From positions 91,936,707-92,000,706 of the forward strand of contig CP136067.1 in NCBI GenBank assembly GCA_032622095.1: 64,000 bases of DNA, written 5' to 3'. Made by a program: the position numbers and the translations under genes. How positions within the stretch are numbered: position 1 is the stretch's first letter; every line of letters begins with the position of its first letter. Shown one piece after another: positions 12,526 through 22,610 of this stretch. The DNA comes from Siphonodentalium dalli (lineage: Eukaryota; Mollusca; Scaphopoda; Gadilida; Siphonodentaliidae). Below the pieces are notes generated by a model. It had not been told where the DNA came from, did no database searches, and worked only from the letters and a program-made list of their open reading frames with translations.

Positions 12526-13113
12526 ATGTCTGCTGATGATTTGTATTTTAGCGTTTCTGTTGTGAAACCTAACGGAATTGTTGTGTCCAAAAAGTTAGAG
12601 AAGTTGTATATTGGTGGCAAAATATCGCAATTGTTCGTAAGTATTAGCGACATATTTGTTGTGTCAAAAGTGACAGCAAAAAGTTGTGTTGATGGCAGTG
12701 GACACGATGTCGACGGCAGCACACCGATTAAGGTTTTGGCAGATTTCAACTGCAAATATATCGTAATCCACGTTACGGAAGCCGACCAGATTATCAACAA
12801 ACCAGAAACTACAAATGATGTTTTCAAAATATTGATGGAATCAAGGAACAGGGAAGTTTATCCTGAATTGACTGAGTCGGCAAGAGGGAGGGCTGATATA
12901 AAATTAGAAAATGACTTGATAGAACTGTTCATTTCCAAAAAGTTCAGTTTCACAGCGGACAATGTTAATTCTATTGGCAAGAAAGTCATTAAAAAACTGA
13001 CAGCTGTTCTGTGGTGGTTTATGCCGTTCCATGATATTCCAGTCAAGGAGTCTGACAATTCCAAAATTGTTTCAAGTCTTCAGCGGATACTACGACCCCC
13101 CCCCCCCCCTTCG
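12526..13113 (+). CDS. Transposase exon 1 (N-terminal part)
   Basis: The start is ATG at 12526, about 130 bp inside the left terminal repeat. The product begins MSADDLYFSVSVVKPNGIVV and runs about 190 residues with no stop, mixed beta-rich (GGKISQLFVSISDIFVVSK, NCKYIVIHVTEAD) then helical (RADIKLENDLIELFISKK). No domain is recognised; it may bind DNA. The proposed donor is TCG|gtacgc at 13114 in phase 0, just after a C run (13096-13109) that would encode Pro residues. The C run may be a later expansion, so the exon end is uncertain. Beyond it the open frame turns into low-complexity G-rich intron. Confidence 0.65.
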
Positions 13114-14113
13114 GTACGCAGGATTAGGGTGTTTGAAGCCGTATGTACGGGTCGGGGTCGATTCGTTCCAGGGCTGGTTCGGCCGGGCTTGTTCGCAGGA
13201 TTAATACCCAGTTTTCAAGGTACAGTTCTGTACATTTTTCTCTGGGGGAGGGGGGTGTTGGGATTTTTTTTAAACAATGTTTGTATTTTCTGGGGATGAG
13301 AGGGGGGGGGGGGGTGAAAATATCCTGGCAAGTGCCTAGGAAACAGAGTGTTGTCCAATTTTGTTCTGGGGTAACATATTCTGCCAAGCAGCTAGGAAAC
13401 TGCGGACCAATTTTTTACGTGTGGGCAGGGGTTGAATTGTTTTTTTAGGGAGTGGGTGGGGCAAGATATCCTGGCAAGCTACCAAGGAAATGGAATTCTG
13501 TCAAATATTTTTCTGGGGGGGGGGGGGGGGGGGGGGGGTATTGAATTATTTTTTAGGTAGTGTCCATTTTGTATTCAGGGGAGTGGGTTGATACCCTCCT
13601 ATATCTAGAGTGTGTGTTGCAATATATTTAGGGTGGGGGCAAATTAAGCACGTTGACTTGCTGTCCAGAGGTTTGAATATGGATTTGACTGTAATACTGA
13701 TGCTATCTGGGTCAATCAGTGAGTTGTCAGATACTCATTGGTGGTGTGTGAATTGTGATGCTTGTGGGCCAGTTGTGGCTATTAATCATTTCATGTGTAT
13801 ATTTAAATATTGAAAAATACGAACAACAAAATTAAAAAAACATAAACTCAAACTTATCTACTGTCACTGATACATTTTCCCCATATTAAAATATGGCCAG
13901 TCGTATACTTAAAACATTTATAAATGGGCATGGCTGACCCGTACATGTACATATATGTGAGGAAGTGTGAGGTAGATAAACATTTTGAGCATAGATTATC
14001 TACCTCACATTGCCTGAAATATATGTACTTGTACAATAGGGTAAAGGGTCAACTACCAGGGCAATCATTCTGACATGCATATAATAATCATTTTGTTAAA
14101 TTTTCTATTTCAG
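13114..14113 (+). other. Transposase intron with G/C runs
   Basis: This is about 1 kb between the proposed donor and the acceptor ttctatttcag before 14114. It holds degenerate G-rich repeats (GGGGGTGAAAATATCCTGGCAAG-like units near 13305 and 13460), a long G run near 13505-13540, and an AT-rich second half with a small inverted repeat at about 13961-14007. Open frames here are low-complexity artefacts. No separate gene is seen. Confidence 0.5.
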
Positions 14114-16204
14114 ATAGACGCCTCAGTTCTGAAGGAGCACGTTGACAATTTGACGGAGTTGATGATGATGCCGTGGATTCAAAAGTACTCGGAGCTTACG
14201 GATGCTGTTGGAAATTTGACTGATATTTTTGAAAAATATTTGCAGTTTCTGGAAAAACAAAAAGACCGAACACAAAAGACTCATCACTCGGAAGTTTCGC
14301 TGCGATCTCCAGATAATAACTTTTCGTTGGAAAACATTGACTGTGTGCTTGTTATAAGACCGGAATATGACACAATTAATGACATCATAATGAAGTCAGA
14401 GCCATATGAACCCATTCCACTTTATGAACTTGAACCAAGTGATAAGCCTGAACGACGAAAATATATCAACAACCTGAAACTGAGTTGTAAGGTGAAGCTG
14501 TATTCATATTACTATGGGAATTTTCTCGGAACCGCCCATTTTTTGTGGAAACTACCGGAAGACGGGTCAGACTACAGTGAAGAAAAGACGTTGGCAGCTA
14601 TCTCCAAGATACACCGTTTACTTCCCAAGTATGCCAATCGAGGCATGCGTAATGAGTTCTACAACAGATATGAAAAGTGTGCAAAAGTTGGACCGGCAAT
14701 TTTTCGCAGTATGTATAAATTTCTTACCAATGATGCCAGCAGCCCAGAATATGCTGAAGCAGGTGATATTGATGCGCGACTAGAATTATTTCTCAGCCTG
14801 GATGATCCTGATCTTATTTGGGATTTGAGAAAGTTGGGTGGGAATGTGAACTCTACAAAATTCGACCTATTCTGGGAAGAACTTGATAAATATTTCAATG
14901 AAATGACCCTTCCCGTGCAGGAGCGCAGACATGGAGAGCAGCTATTCTTACCTTTTGCAGTGAGTGTTGAGGAACTTGTAACGACGATAACCAATCGCTT
15001 GCCAAAAGGGACCTCTATTCCGTCAAATGAATGGGTTCGCCTTCAATTCTGGCCATCACATACGACGACAAATCGAGCTATGCTTTATACAGGGAGATTT
15101 AATGTGAGATTTCGCATTCAAACTAGACAAGTGCGAGGAAGTCATGTGGACGGCCATTTTTGCGGAAGCCAACTTAAATATCTTAAACAGTTTTCTATCA
15201 AGTGGCATGAGTATGTGAATTTAATGTGGCTTGATGATAAAGCCATTGTTCCTGTCGGGGAACCCGACATGCCTGTAAGTACAAATGTGAGGGCGCATAA
15301 TGCTTCTCTTGGACCAAATGCATCCAAGGATGAACTGTCGGCTCTAGATCATGATTTTCATGTTGCAGGCGCTATTCCTTCTGTGACATTCAAGAGTGAC
15401 ATTCCTGAAGATGTAAGTTCTTCATTCTTCTCTGGAACTGTACATGTGACATTGAAGGACAAAATTTTCAATCCCTCAAATGCGCTTCAGCATGGTTGTG
15501 AGTTGACAGATCTGGTGCTAAAAAACTATTCAGAGGATGGAATGAATGCTGATCTGCCAATACTGATAAATTACACGGATGGAGGTCCGGATCATAGGAC
15601 TACCTATGGGTCTGTTCAGTTGGGAGCAATTGCATTATTCATACACTTGGATCTCGATTTATTCGTCACAGCACGGACCGCACCGATGGCAAGCTGGGCC
15701 AATCTCGCCGAAAGAGCGAATTCTATTCTAAATCTCGCGCTACAAAACGTGGCATTAGAACGTGATAAAATGGAGCCCAATCTTGAACTCAAAATGAAGC
15801 GGGTTTCCTCATTGGACGACGCACGTAAATTGGCAGGACGATACCCAGAATTCAAACAAGGCCTAACCAAATCTGTTGAAGTGGCACTAAAAATCCTAGA
15901 GAACCGTTTTTCTAAGTTACAACTGAAAGGTGAAAGTTTTGTGATACACAAGGCTGCTAGTGACACTGATGTGGAGAAGTTTTTCAGTATCATAAAAGAT
16001 CTGATAGATCCAAACATCGATCAATCCAACCTGACAGCAGCAGCGCTTGGCAAGTCACAGAAACTTACAGATTTTATGGACAAACACTGTCGAAAACGAC
16101 ATTACATTTTTCAGATAATGAAGTGTCCATTATCCGAAAGCAGGACATGTGGGTATTGCTCCATTAATCCCCCAAGAATACCAGAGGAGCAATTCAAAAA
16201 GTAA
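14114..16204 (+). CDS. Transposase exon 2: DDE catalytic region, ends at premature stop
   Basis: This exon carries about 696 codons from IDASVLKEHVDN after the acceptor at 14113. Catalytic signatures are a candidate first Asp in TFKSDIPED (codon at 15398), the second Asp in INYTDGGPDHRTTYGSVQ (codon at 15578) and Glu in NLAERANSILN (codon at 15710). The last two are 44 residues apart, as in RNase-H-fold DDE enzymes. The next conserved-looking block is RTCGYCSINPPRIPEEQF. The frame stops at TAA 16202-16204, but the same frame continues with a sensible sequence (VPDPTLSEDGSSYLSF), so the stop looks like a nonsense mutation. The family resembles large uncharacterised proteins I recall from corals, sponges and other marine invertebrates. 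The transposase role is inferred from the motifs and the enclosing terminal repeats. Confidence 0.8.
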   Translation: MDASVLKEHVDNLTELMMMPWIQKYSELTDAVGNLTDIFEKYLQFLEKQKDRTQKTHHSEVSLRSPDNNFSLENIDCVLVIRPEYDTINDIIMKSEPYEPIPLYELEPSDKPERRKYINNLKLSCKVKLYSYYYGNFLGTAHFLWKLPEDGSDYSEEKTLAAISKIHRLLPKYANRGMRNEFYNRYEKCAKVGPAIFRSMYKFLTNDASSPEYAEAGDIDARLELFLSLDDPDLIWDLRKLGGNVNSTKFDLFWEELDKYFNEMTLPVQERRHGEQLFLPFAVSVEELVTTITNRLPKGTSIPSNEWVRLQFWPSHTTTNRAMLYTGRFNVRFRIQTRQVRGSHVDGHFCGSQLKYLKQFSIKWHEYVNLMWLDDKAIVPVGEPDMPVSTNVRAHNASLGPNASKDELSALDHDFHVAGAIPSVTFKSDIPEDVSSSFFSGTVHVTLKDKIFNPSNALQHGCELTDLVLKNYSEDGMNADLPILINYTDGGPDHRTTYGSVQLGAIALFIHLDLDLFVTARTAPMASWANLAERANSILNLALQNVALERDKMEPNLELKMKRVSSLDDARKLAGRYPEFKQGLTKSVEVALKILENRFSKLQLKGESFVIHKAASDTDVEKFFSIIKDLIDPNIDQSNLTAAALGKSQKLTDFMDKHCRKRHYIFQIMKCPLSESRTCGYCSINPPRIPEEQFKK

Positions 16205-16793
16205 AATTTTGTGCCCGATCCAACACTTTCCGAAGACGGAAGTTCTTATCTTTCATTCGATGAAGTGTATGGGACAGTAACCAATGATCTCAAGAGGCCA
16301 TCTCAGATAAACGTGACGACATCTTCAAAAGCGGACTCCGCGAATTCGAAAACTGTTGACGGCCAACAAAGTTCGCGATGTTATTAACTGTGTAGAATGT
16401 AACAAGCCGAGATGTGTGTATGCGAACTTAAAATTAAAACCAGATGAAATAAAAGCGCTGAAAGTTGTGAAAGAAAATGACATGTACACATGTGGCGCTA
16501 CTCTGTTCCATGGATCAGATTCACTTATGGAAACTGTTATAGTTCGGGAATCGATTACATGCAAATCGTCTATGGAAACGGCCTACTATGGTAGCCTAAC
16601 TCTAAAAAAAACTGAACCTGTATGCTTTCATTGTGGTGTATCCAAATCTCCTGACTTCGCCATTGATGATGAAATTCAACGGTACCAGGCACAGTACACA
16701 ACAGTCAGACCCATTTGTGTAAAATGTAAAGATGCCGGTCTTGAGATTGTCGTCCGTGGCAAGAGGAATGTCAAAAAACTGAGAACAAAATGA
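16205..16793 (+). pseudogene. Broken C-terminal part of the transposase (Cys-rich)
   Basis: After the TAA the frame stays open to about 16350 (LSFDEVYGTVTNDLKRPSQI). It then loses register, and the +1 frame takes over with ANKVRDVINCVECNKPRC, continuing to TGA at 16793. The tail has CVEC, YTCG, ITCK, VCFHCG and PICVKCKDAG, a set of Cys pairs suggesting a zinc-binding domain, and ends in a basic stretch KRNVKKLRTK. One stop plus one frameshift (about 16285-16350) mean that the copy is probably inactive, unless this assembly carries errors. Confidence 0.75.
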
Positions 16794-17592
16794 ATGTGAC
16801 ATTAAACCCTTGACAGTCCTCTTGCCATGGATGCAAATTTCAATGATGGTGTCGTTGATGTCATTTTGGTGTCATTGAATGTCATCATCATGTTGGAAAT
16901 TAGTGCTTCTAGTCAAATGTAAGACATCACTGCTATATTGCTTCCACTCAAATGTAGGAAATCAGTGATATATTGCTTCTAGTCAAATGTAGGAAGTTAG
17001 TGATATATTGCTCGAGTCATAAATTTTGTAGTCAGGCATATGTCAATTGTATTTCAAAAATCCTAGCTTTTAGCCGAGTATGAACGTCAACTATTATTCC
17101 TCATGCTTATCACCAGTAAACATGTACAGGTGCCTTAAAACAATTGGCCCTTCATCATACCGTTAAAAATACAGCACACACTAGTATACAGACATATATG
17201 TACATGTACAATATTTTTTAATTTCTGGCGGTGGGACATTTTCTACAGGCACATGTGTACTAGTACTAAGCTTGGGGAATACTAGTTCAACGTTACTCAG
17301 CTAAAAGGTAGGGTTTTAAAATTATATTCGCATATGCCTGGCTAGACAATTTGTGGCTTGGAACAGTATATCACTAATTTCCTATTATCACATGTCTCTA
17401 TTTTTATTTATTTTATGACAAGAAATGTCTGTTTATTTTAAATTTGAGTATTAAAAACACATTTTAAATCCATATTTATATAACTATTGTGAAATTCAGG
17501 TAAAACTCCACAATTTAACCAATATACTGGGGTGAGAGATTTTTTTTTTTTTTCTTTTTTTCCCCTCCTGCGTCTACTTTTTTCCCCCCACA
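16794..17592 (+). other. Transposon 3' internal non-coding region
   Basis: This is AT-rich sequence between the transposase end and the right terminal repeat. It holds a short tandem repeat at about 16900-17025 (units with CTTCTAGTCAAATGTAGGAA and AGTGATATATTGCT) and a T/C-rich tract at 17540-17590. No other gene is seen. Confidence 0.6.
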
Positions 17593-18126
17593 TGTTCGTA
17601 AACCAGACTTAAAAATTGGTGTCGCCTTACATTCTTTAACAATTTTTTTTTTTTTTTTTTTTTTTTTCTCAAATTCTATAACAATTTTTATCATTTGTTC
17701 TTATAGTCTTTAACAACTTTATCATTATTTATAATTTTTCCTTACATTCATTAAATTTTTTATCATTTCTTCTTACATACTTTTATCATTTTTTATGATT
17801 ATTTCTTACATTCTTTAACAATAATATTTTTAATTATTTTTTTCATTGTTTCTTACATTCTTTAACAATTATAAAATATAGTATAAAATTTGTATTCTCT
17901 TATATGCTCCCTATGGAACAGGGTTTTCACTAAATTTGGGGAAGCTCCAATCATGAATGGGTTAAAGTCGAACCAAAATGCGGTCTAACTGTGGTTCCAC
18001 CCCGGTTCAATGCAGTCTAACTTGGGTGCCACCTGGTTCAGTGAGTCATTTACTTTGGGCAGTGCAGTAATATTATTTAGCCAAACAAAGATGTATAATA
18101 AAACTGAACATATGCATGTAACTTGC

Positions 18127-18262
18127 CTCTGACTGGATGATCCACGGCCGGAATTGGATGTCAGCGACCCAATCGGAGTATTCGTATCAGAATCCGTTTC
18201 ATGGTCTAGATTAACCACTAAATCACTTTTACATTTTGGACAAATATACTTCGTCAAGTGAT
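18127..18262 (-). CDS. STK11IP: STK11IP exon: second CxxC (ICPKCKSD), GC donor
   Basis: This 136-nt exon is phase 1 in and phase 2 out. It reads DHLTKYICPKCKSDLVVN then HETDSDTNTPIGS and ends SGRGSSSQ. ICPKCKSDLVV matches human VCPNCGSDHVV, so the four Cys of the split motif are complete. The acceptor is ctcattttcag. The only donor giving the right phase is AG|gcaagt, the strict consensus of GC-AG introns, and the joined codon AG+G (Arg) restores the frame of the next exon. A hAT-like MITE starts 132 bp upstream. Confidence 0.88.
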
Positions 18263-18393
18263 CTGAAAATGAGCAGAACATATCGTAAAATAGAAAATCA
18301 TTATATAATCTGTACAATCCTATGCAAAACAAGAAGTTGCACCTTGGATGCTGGCATACCCCCCATGTTGCCAAATTAACATATTGGCAGGAC

Positions 18394-18602
18394 CAAGCCT
18401 TGAAATAGTGTGTCTGTCATTTGCAGAATGAGGTTACCAGAGGGTGAATTTAGTGATGTAACTCCGCATAGTGCTACCCCGCACAGCAGGCTAGTATAAC
18501 TAAATTCACCCTCTGGGGACCTCATTCTGCTTAGGCAAGGGAAGTATCTATAGTAGCAGAATGAGGTTCCCAGAGGGTGAATTTGGTGATGCTAGCCCGC
18601 CA
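18394..18602. mobile_element. hAT-like MITE, right end lost
   Basis: The left end CAAGCCTTGAAATAG is followed by one and a half internal palindromes. The match stops after GATGCTAGCCCGCCA. Confidence 0.72.
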
Positions 18603-20140
18603 TTTGTTTGTGTTTGTATAACTGTAATAATCTGAATACTTTGACTGAGAACACAACCCATTGAAGAGTGTATATTGTTCTTGACAAAAATTGCAAAATA
18701 AGGTGAGCGAATAATCGGCTTTGGCAATTTCATGGCTCGCCCACTTCCTGTACAGTTGTTTATACACCATACTATAACCACATATCTTCCGTCCATATAT
18801 ACTTATGTTTTTCAGTGTACATAATTGTAAATATGTTGTTTTTGAGCTATTATTAATGTTATATATCATATATTCTTTAGTCAAAATTACAGTTCATATA
18901 TTGCAAAGAGTCTTTGAGCCATTCACTCCCCTCTCTGCTGTGTGTACAAAATATTTTCCTGAAAACCATGAGAAATCTTTAGGGTTGGGGATTTAAAATA
19001 GGTGGGAACAGCCGAACCTTAATATTGTATTATTTTGGCCTAAGATTATCGACCAAACTTTATGAAACATTTGCCGATTGTATAATTCCTGTTGGGTAGC
19101 TCCTTGATTCCTGGCTAATGAGTTCGATAAACAATCTTAGATGACCAACCCGGCACGTAAATCATCAGAGTGTTTCCCCGCACATGAACGAACCATTGCA
19201 TTGTGCACTTTTAGAACTAAATAGAAGAATCAATCTAGTAATCAATGGCTTAAAGGGACTCAAGGCACTCGTACTGGGTAAATATAAAAGTCGGTAAAAA
19301 CATCACCACTATTAAACGACACAAGGCACTCACAGCGGGTAAATGTGCCGAAACTATAAAAGTCGGTAAAAACAACACCACTATTAAATGACACAAGGCA
19401 CTTGCAGTGGGTAAATCTGAAACGAGAGGCCGATCACGATCGGCAGATGTTAACCCATCCCTTGGCGATAGTAAATTACTATGATCGGAATCATAAATGA
19501 GAGTTTTGATGTTGAATTATAGAGTATACTGTTATGTACTATTATAGACAAATGTTAATAACACCAATTATTGGAATTTATGGGTCACTTGCATTTATAT
19601 AAGAGAATGCACTGGTACAGGATCTGTAATGCTGCACCACAATAGCCTTGGGTTAAATGTGAAAAAGGTGACCTGGACATGGAATACTTGGGTTAAGAGA
19701 GTCCAATTTAAGTTTACAATGATAATGTCTCAACTTCTACCAACAACACCCATCAAGATAAAGACACCTCACTGCTGACCCATTAATATCAATTATATAG
19801 CAGAGCTGTCAACAAATCAGACATTGTTTATATTGATGCTGACATCTCTATTAAACCAATAACATTTATAATGACCTCAGACCTGTAGAGTGATATACTC
19901 AGTTGTGCAATGTAGCACAGATGTACTAGTCTACTGTTAATATCATCATAACATGTGATGTGTATTGTTGAAACTTGTTTTTAAATTAGATACCATAGCT
20001 TTCTTTATTTGCACATTGGCATAAGAGACATCAGACAATAATATAGCCTTATCATAGTCCAAAGGCATGGGATGGAATTGGTGAATTAGGTTTAAAGTCG
20101 CTCCAAACAAATTTACCAGCACATAACACAAGATTTTGGA
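18603..20140. other. Intron, mostly featureless
   Basis: Besides the tandem block at 19255-19430 it holds only a hairpin-module fragment at about 19585-19650 (TATATAAGAGAATGCACTGG). No coding signal. Confidence 0.5.
19255..19430. repeat. Short tandem block, GGCACTCACAGCGGGTAAAT units
   Basis: There are about 2.5 units of roughly 70 bp with AAAGTCGGTAAAAACATCAC. It is the same unit family as 20505-21490. Confidence 0.75.
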
Positions 20141-20500
20141 CCGATTTAAACCAAATTTGGTGGGGTGGCTCGGGGTACCCTTGGCAGAGTTATAATGGTG
20201 TTAGTTTTTCAAATTTTGTTTAGTTTTTTTTTATTTTGAGTGAATATAATTTTTCGAAAAAGGGCCATAACTCAGTTAAAAAATAGTCGGATCAAACCCA
20301 TATTTAAACTCGATCTGTATTTTGGGCTGAGAAACTCACATACCAAATTTGGTTGCGATCAGATAGAAAATGTTTCAGTTATCGCATTATGCGTAAAGTG
20401 TCTACAGACGGATGGACGGATGGATGGACAGACAGACAGATGGACAGACGAACGACGAGTGGTCAATCCGGATGTTGACACTATGTTTACCATACTATAA
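20141..20500. repeat. Dispersed repeat with GGACGGATGG tail
   Basis: The AGGGCCATAACTCAGTTAAA and ACCAAATTTGGTTGCGATCA stretch runs into an ACGGATGGACGG-type tail, then TCAATCCGGATGTTGACA. The layout matches repeat tails at 43590, 46075 and 54960. Confidence 0.55.
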
Positions 20501-20504
20501 AAAC

Positions 20505-21490
20505 ATAACAATATAAAAGTCGGTAAAAACATCACCACTATTAAACGACCCAATGCACTCATAGTGGGTAAATGTGGAAAAAAATATGAAAGTCAGTAAA
20601 AACATCACCGCTATTACAGGGACCCAATGCTCTCGCAGTGGGTAAATCTGAAAAATTATAAAAGTCCGTAAAAACATCACCACTATTAAACGACCCAATG
20701 CACTCGCAGTGGGTAAATGTCCAAAAAAATATATAAGTCTGTAAAAACATCACCACTGTTAAACAACCCAATGCACTCGCAGTGGGTATATGTGCAAAAA
20801 ATATAAAAGTCTGTAAAAACATCACCACTATTAACCCTTTGAGTGCCAGGTCGATTTTTGTATCAACCCATATACCCTGTGCCAATGATTTCTCTTATAT
20901 ATGCGAGGGACCTATGGTCGACTCTCATATATAAGAGAATGCATTGGCTTAACAATTTTAGTTTTTGTTTTTTTTTACAATTTTTACAATTTTAATAATT
21001 TATTGTTATATTCTTTAACAGACTTATTTTGTAGGTTTAGGCACTCAAAGGGTTAAATGACCCAATGCACTCGCAGTGGGTATATGTGCAAAAAATATAA
21101 AAGTCGGTAAAAACATCACCGCTATTACAGGGACCGAATGCACTCGCAGTGGGTAAATCTGAAAAAATATAAAAGTCTGTAAAAACATCACCACTATTAA
21201 ACGACCCAATGCACTCGCAGTGGGTAAATGTGCAAAAAATATAAAAGTCGGTAAAAACATCACCGCTATTACAGGGACCCAATGCACTCGCAGTGGGTAA
21301 ATCTGAAAAATTATAAAAGTCAGTAAAAACATCACCACTATTAAACGACCCAATGCACTCGCAGTGGGTAAATGTGCAAAAAAATATAAAAGTCTGTAAA
21401 AACATCACCACTGTTAAACAACCCAATGTACTCGCAGTGGGTAAATCTGAAAAAATATAAAAGTCTGTAAAAACATCACCAAATAGAAGG
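20505..21490. repeat. 72-bp tandem array interrupted by a TTAA element
   Basis: The units contain GACCCAATGCACTCGCAGTG, GGTAAATGTGCAAAAAATAT and AAAACATCACCACTATTAAA. There are about 10 copies in total outside the inserted element at 20835-21052. Open frames across it are repeat artefacts. Confidence 0.88.
20835..21052. mobile_element. TTAA hairpin element inside a tandem array
   Basis: TTAA flanks at 20831-20834 and 21053-21056. The ends are CCCTTTGAGTGCC...GGCACTCAAAGGG. It interrupts the 72-bp array at 20505-21490 at a TTAA present in the array unit, so it is younger than the array. Confidence 0.82.
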
Positions 21491-21596
21491 ACGTGAAGAA
21501 ATACTTCGTTCTTATATTAATTATTCATCCAATAACAATATTATGTTGAAACCATTGTTATGTAAGCATTACTGTTACAGTGGAATTACTAATTAA

Positions 21597-21990
21597 CCCT
21601 TTCAGTGCCAGGTCTGATTTTTGTATCAACCCATAGACCCTGTGCCAAAGCATTCTCTTATATATGCGAGTTGACCATAGGTCGCCTCGCATATATAAGA
21701 GGATGCATTGGCCTAACAATTTTTCATCATTTGTTATTATTTTTTAGAATTTGTTTACAATTTTAATATTTTTTTCTTATATTCTTTAACAGACTTATTT
21801 TGTAGGTTTAGTGCCAGGGAATATTAAGTTTTTCATGGGCATCAAAATTATTACTATGAATACTTGGTGATAGTTTTGAGTTATAACATGCCCCCAAGGA
21901 CTTATCTAAGCCCCTAAGGATCTTATCGGCCCTGGCACTCTACAGACCGTAAATTACGACCGATGAGATCGGCCCCTGGCACTGAAAGAG
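21597..21990. mobile_element. TTAA hairpin element, longer form
   Basis: TTAA flanks at 21593-21596 and 21991-21994. The ends are CCCTTTCAGTGCC...GGCACTGAAAGAG. It holds the shared hairpin module at about 21650-21710 and a unique stretch with GGCCCCTGGCACT. Confidence 0.78.
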
Positions 21991-22143
21991 TTAAAGTACA
22001 ATTAGTCTAATAATTGATCAAACTTCACTCATAACTCAACAGTAAATATCAGAAAAGGTCAAACCATCTCAAATATTTACACGATTATCGATGTTTGTTG
22101 ACAAATTACTGAAACAGTTTTGTTTACATAACAATGGTTTTAA

Positions 22144-22392
22144 CCCTTCCATGACTGGATCATCCTGAAATTTTGTGAAAATCATGTGCCAATGCATTGT
22201 TATATATGCGAGTCTCCCAAAGGGAGCCTCGTATATATAAGAGAATGCATATTGTCCTAATTTACCTTGACCTTGTAAGCCAGTGCATTCACTTATTAGG
22301 CAAGGCTCCCTATGGAAGACTCGCATATATAAGAGAATGCACTGGCACAGGATATTTAATGCTGCACCAGCACAGCTCCCCTCATCAAAGTG
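22144..22392. mobile_element. TTAA hairpin element, CATGACTGGA family
   Basis: TTAA flanks at 22140-22143 and 22393-22396. The left end is CCCTTCCATGACTGGA. It contains two hairpin modules (22185-22250 and 22280-22350). Confidence 0.7.
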
Positions 22393-22510
22393 TTAACATG
22401 CACATTATTTGTATTGGTATAATGAATATAAGAACAAAGTTATCCATGTTCTAATAAATTTTGTACACATTTTACCAACTACGAGTGCCATGCATCTCTT
22501 TAATATTCAC

Positions 22511-22610
22511 CTTCATAGCTGCTACCATATGCTTTCTTCAGTGTAGTGTAGTCATCTCCAGCCGCCGTTTTAGCTGTCGAGTGCGAAAATTTACAGGAGC
22601 ATTTCAGACA
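22511..22610 (-). CDS. STK11IP: STK11IP exon: first CxxC of the zinc motif
   Basis: This 100-nt exon is phase 0 in and phase 1 out. It opens directly with CLKCSCKFSHSTAK and ends YTTLKKAYGSSYE. CLKC equals CLRC of the human protein, whose second pair CPNC follows about 35 residues later; here that second pair is in the next exon. The acceptor is ttctaattttag and the donor TATGAAG|gtgaat. The exon is entirely in frame with no stop. Confidence 0.88.

Larger units (their letters stand above)
12364..17626 (+). mobile_element. Complete DNA transposon, unassigned DDE superfamily
   Basis: The terminal inverted repeats are at 12364-12397 and 17593-17626. They start GGCGACACCAAT and run 34 bp with one mismatch. 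The flanking bases are TTA on both sides (12361-12363, 17627-17629), a 3-bp target duplication. Inside is a plus-strand two-exon transposase, antisense to the host STK11IP intron it sits in. TTA duplications with GG-starting ends recall PIF/Harbinger, but the protein does not look like a Harbinger transposase; Academ also uses 3-4 bp. I leave the superfamily open. A short related end (GGCGACACCAATTTTTAA) occurs at 46173. Confidence 0.9.
12190..17961. mobile_element. TTAA-type hairpin element split by the 5.3-kb transposon
   Basis: The left part (12190-12360) has the family start CCCTTC...AACAGGA and the internal hairpin CCAATGCAT...GCATTGGCC. The right part (17630-17961) has TTACATTCTTTAACAATT repeats, the degenerate hairpin end CTCTTATATGC and the family end GAATGGGTTAA. 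The left TTAA is mutated to TTAT. The transposon sits in the TTACATTC-rich interior, giving the TTA duplication. Confidence 0.65.

Noticed and set aside
13124-13448. Pro/Gly-rich frames in the transposase intron
   Set aside because: They are products of G/C runs and G-rich repeats, with no family resemblance.
15616-16017. 133-codon minus-strand frame
   Set aside because: It is the antisense shadow of the transposase exon.
20359-21426. Overlapping minus-strand frames across 20.4-21.4 kb
   Set aside because: They are translations of the 72-bp tandem array and the inserted TTAA element.
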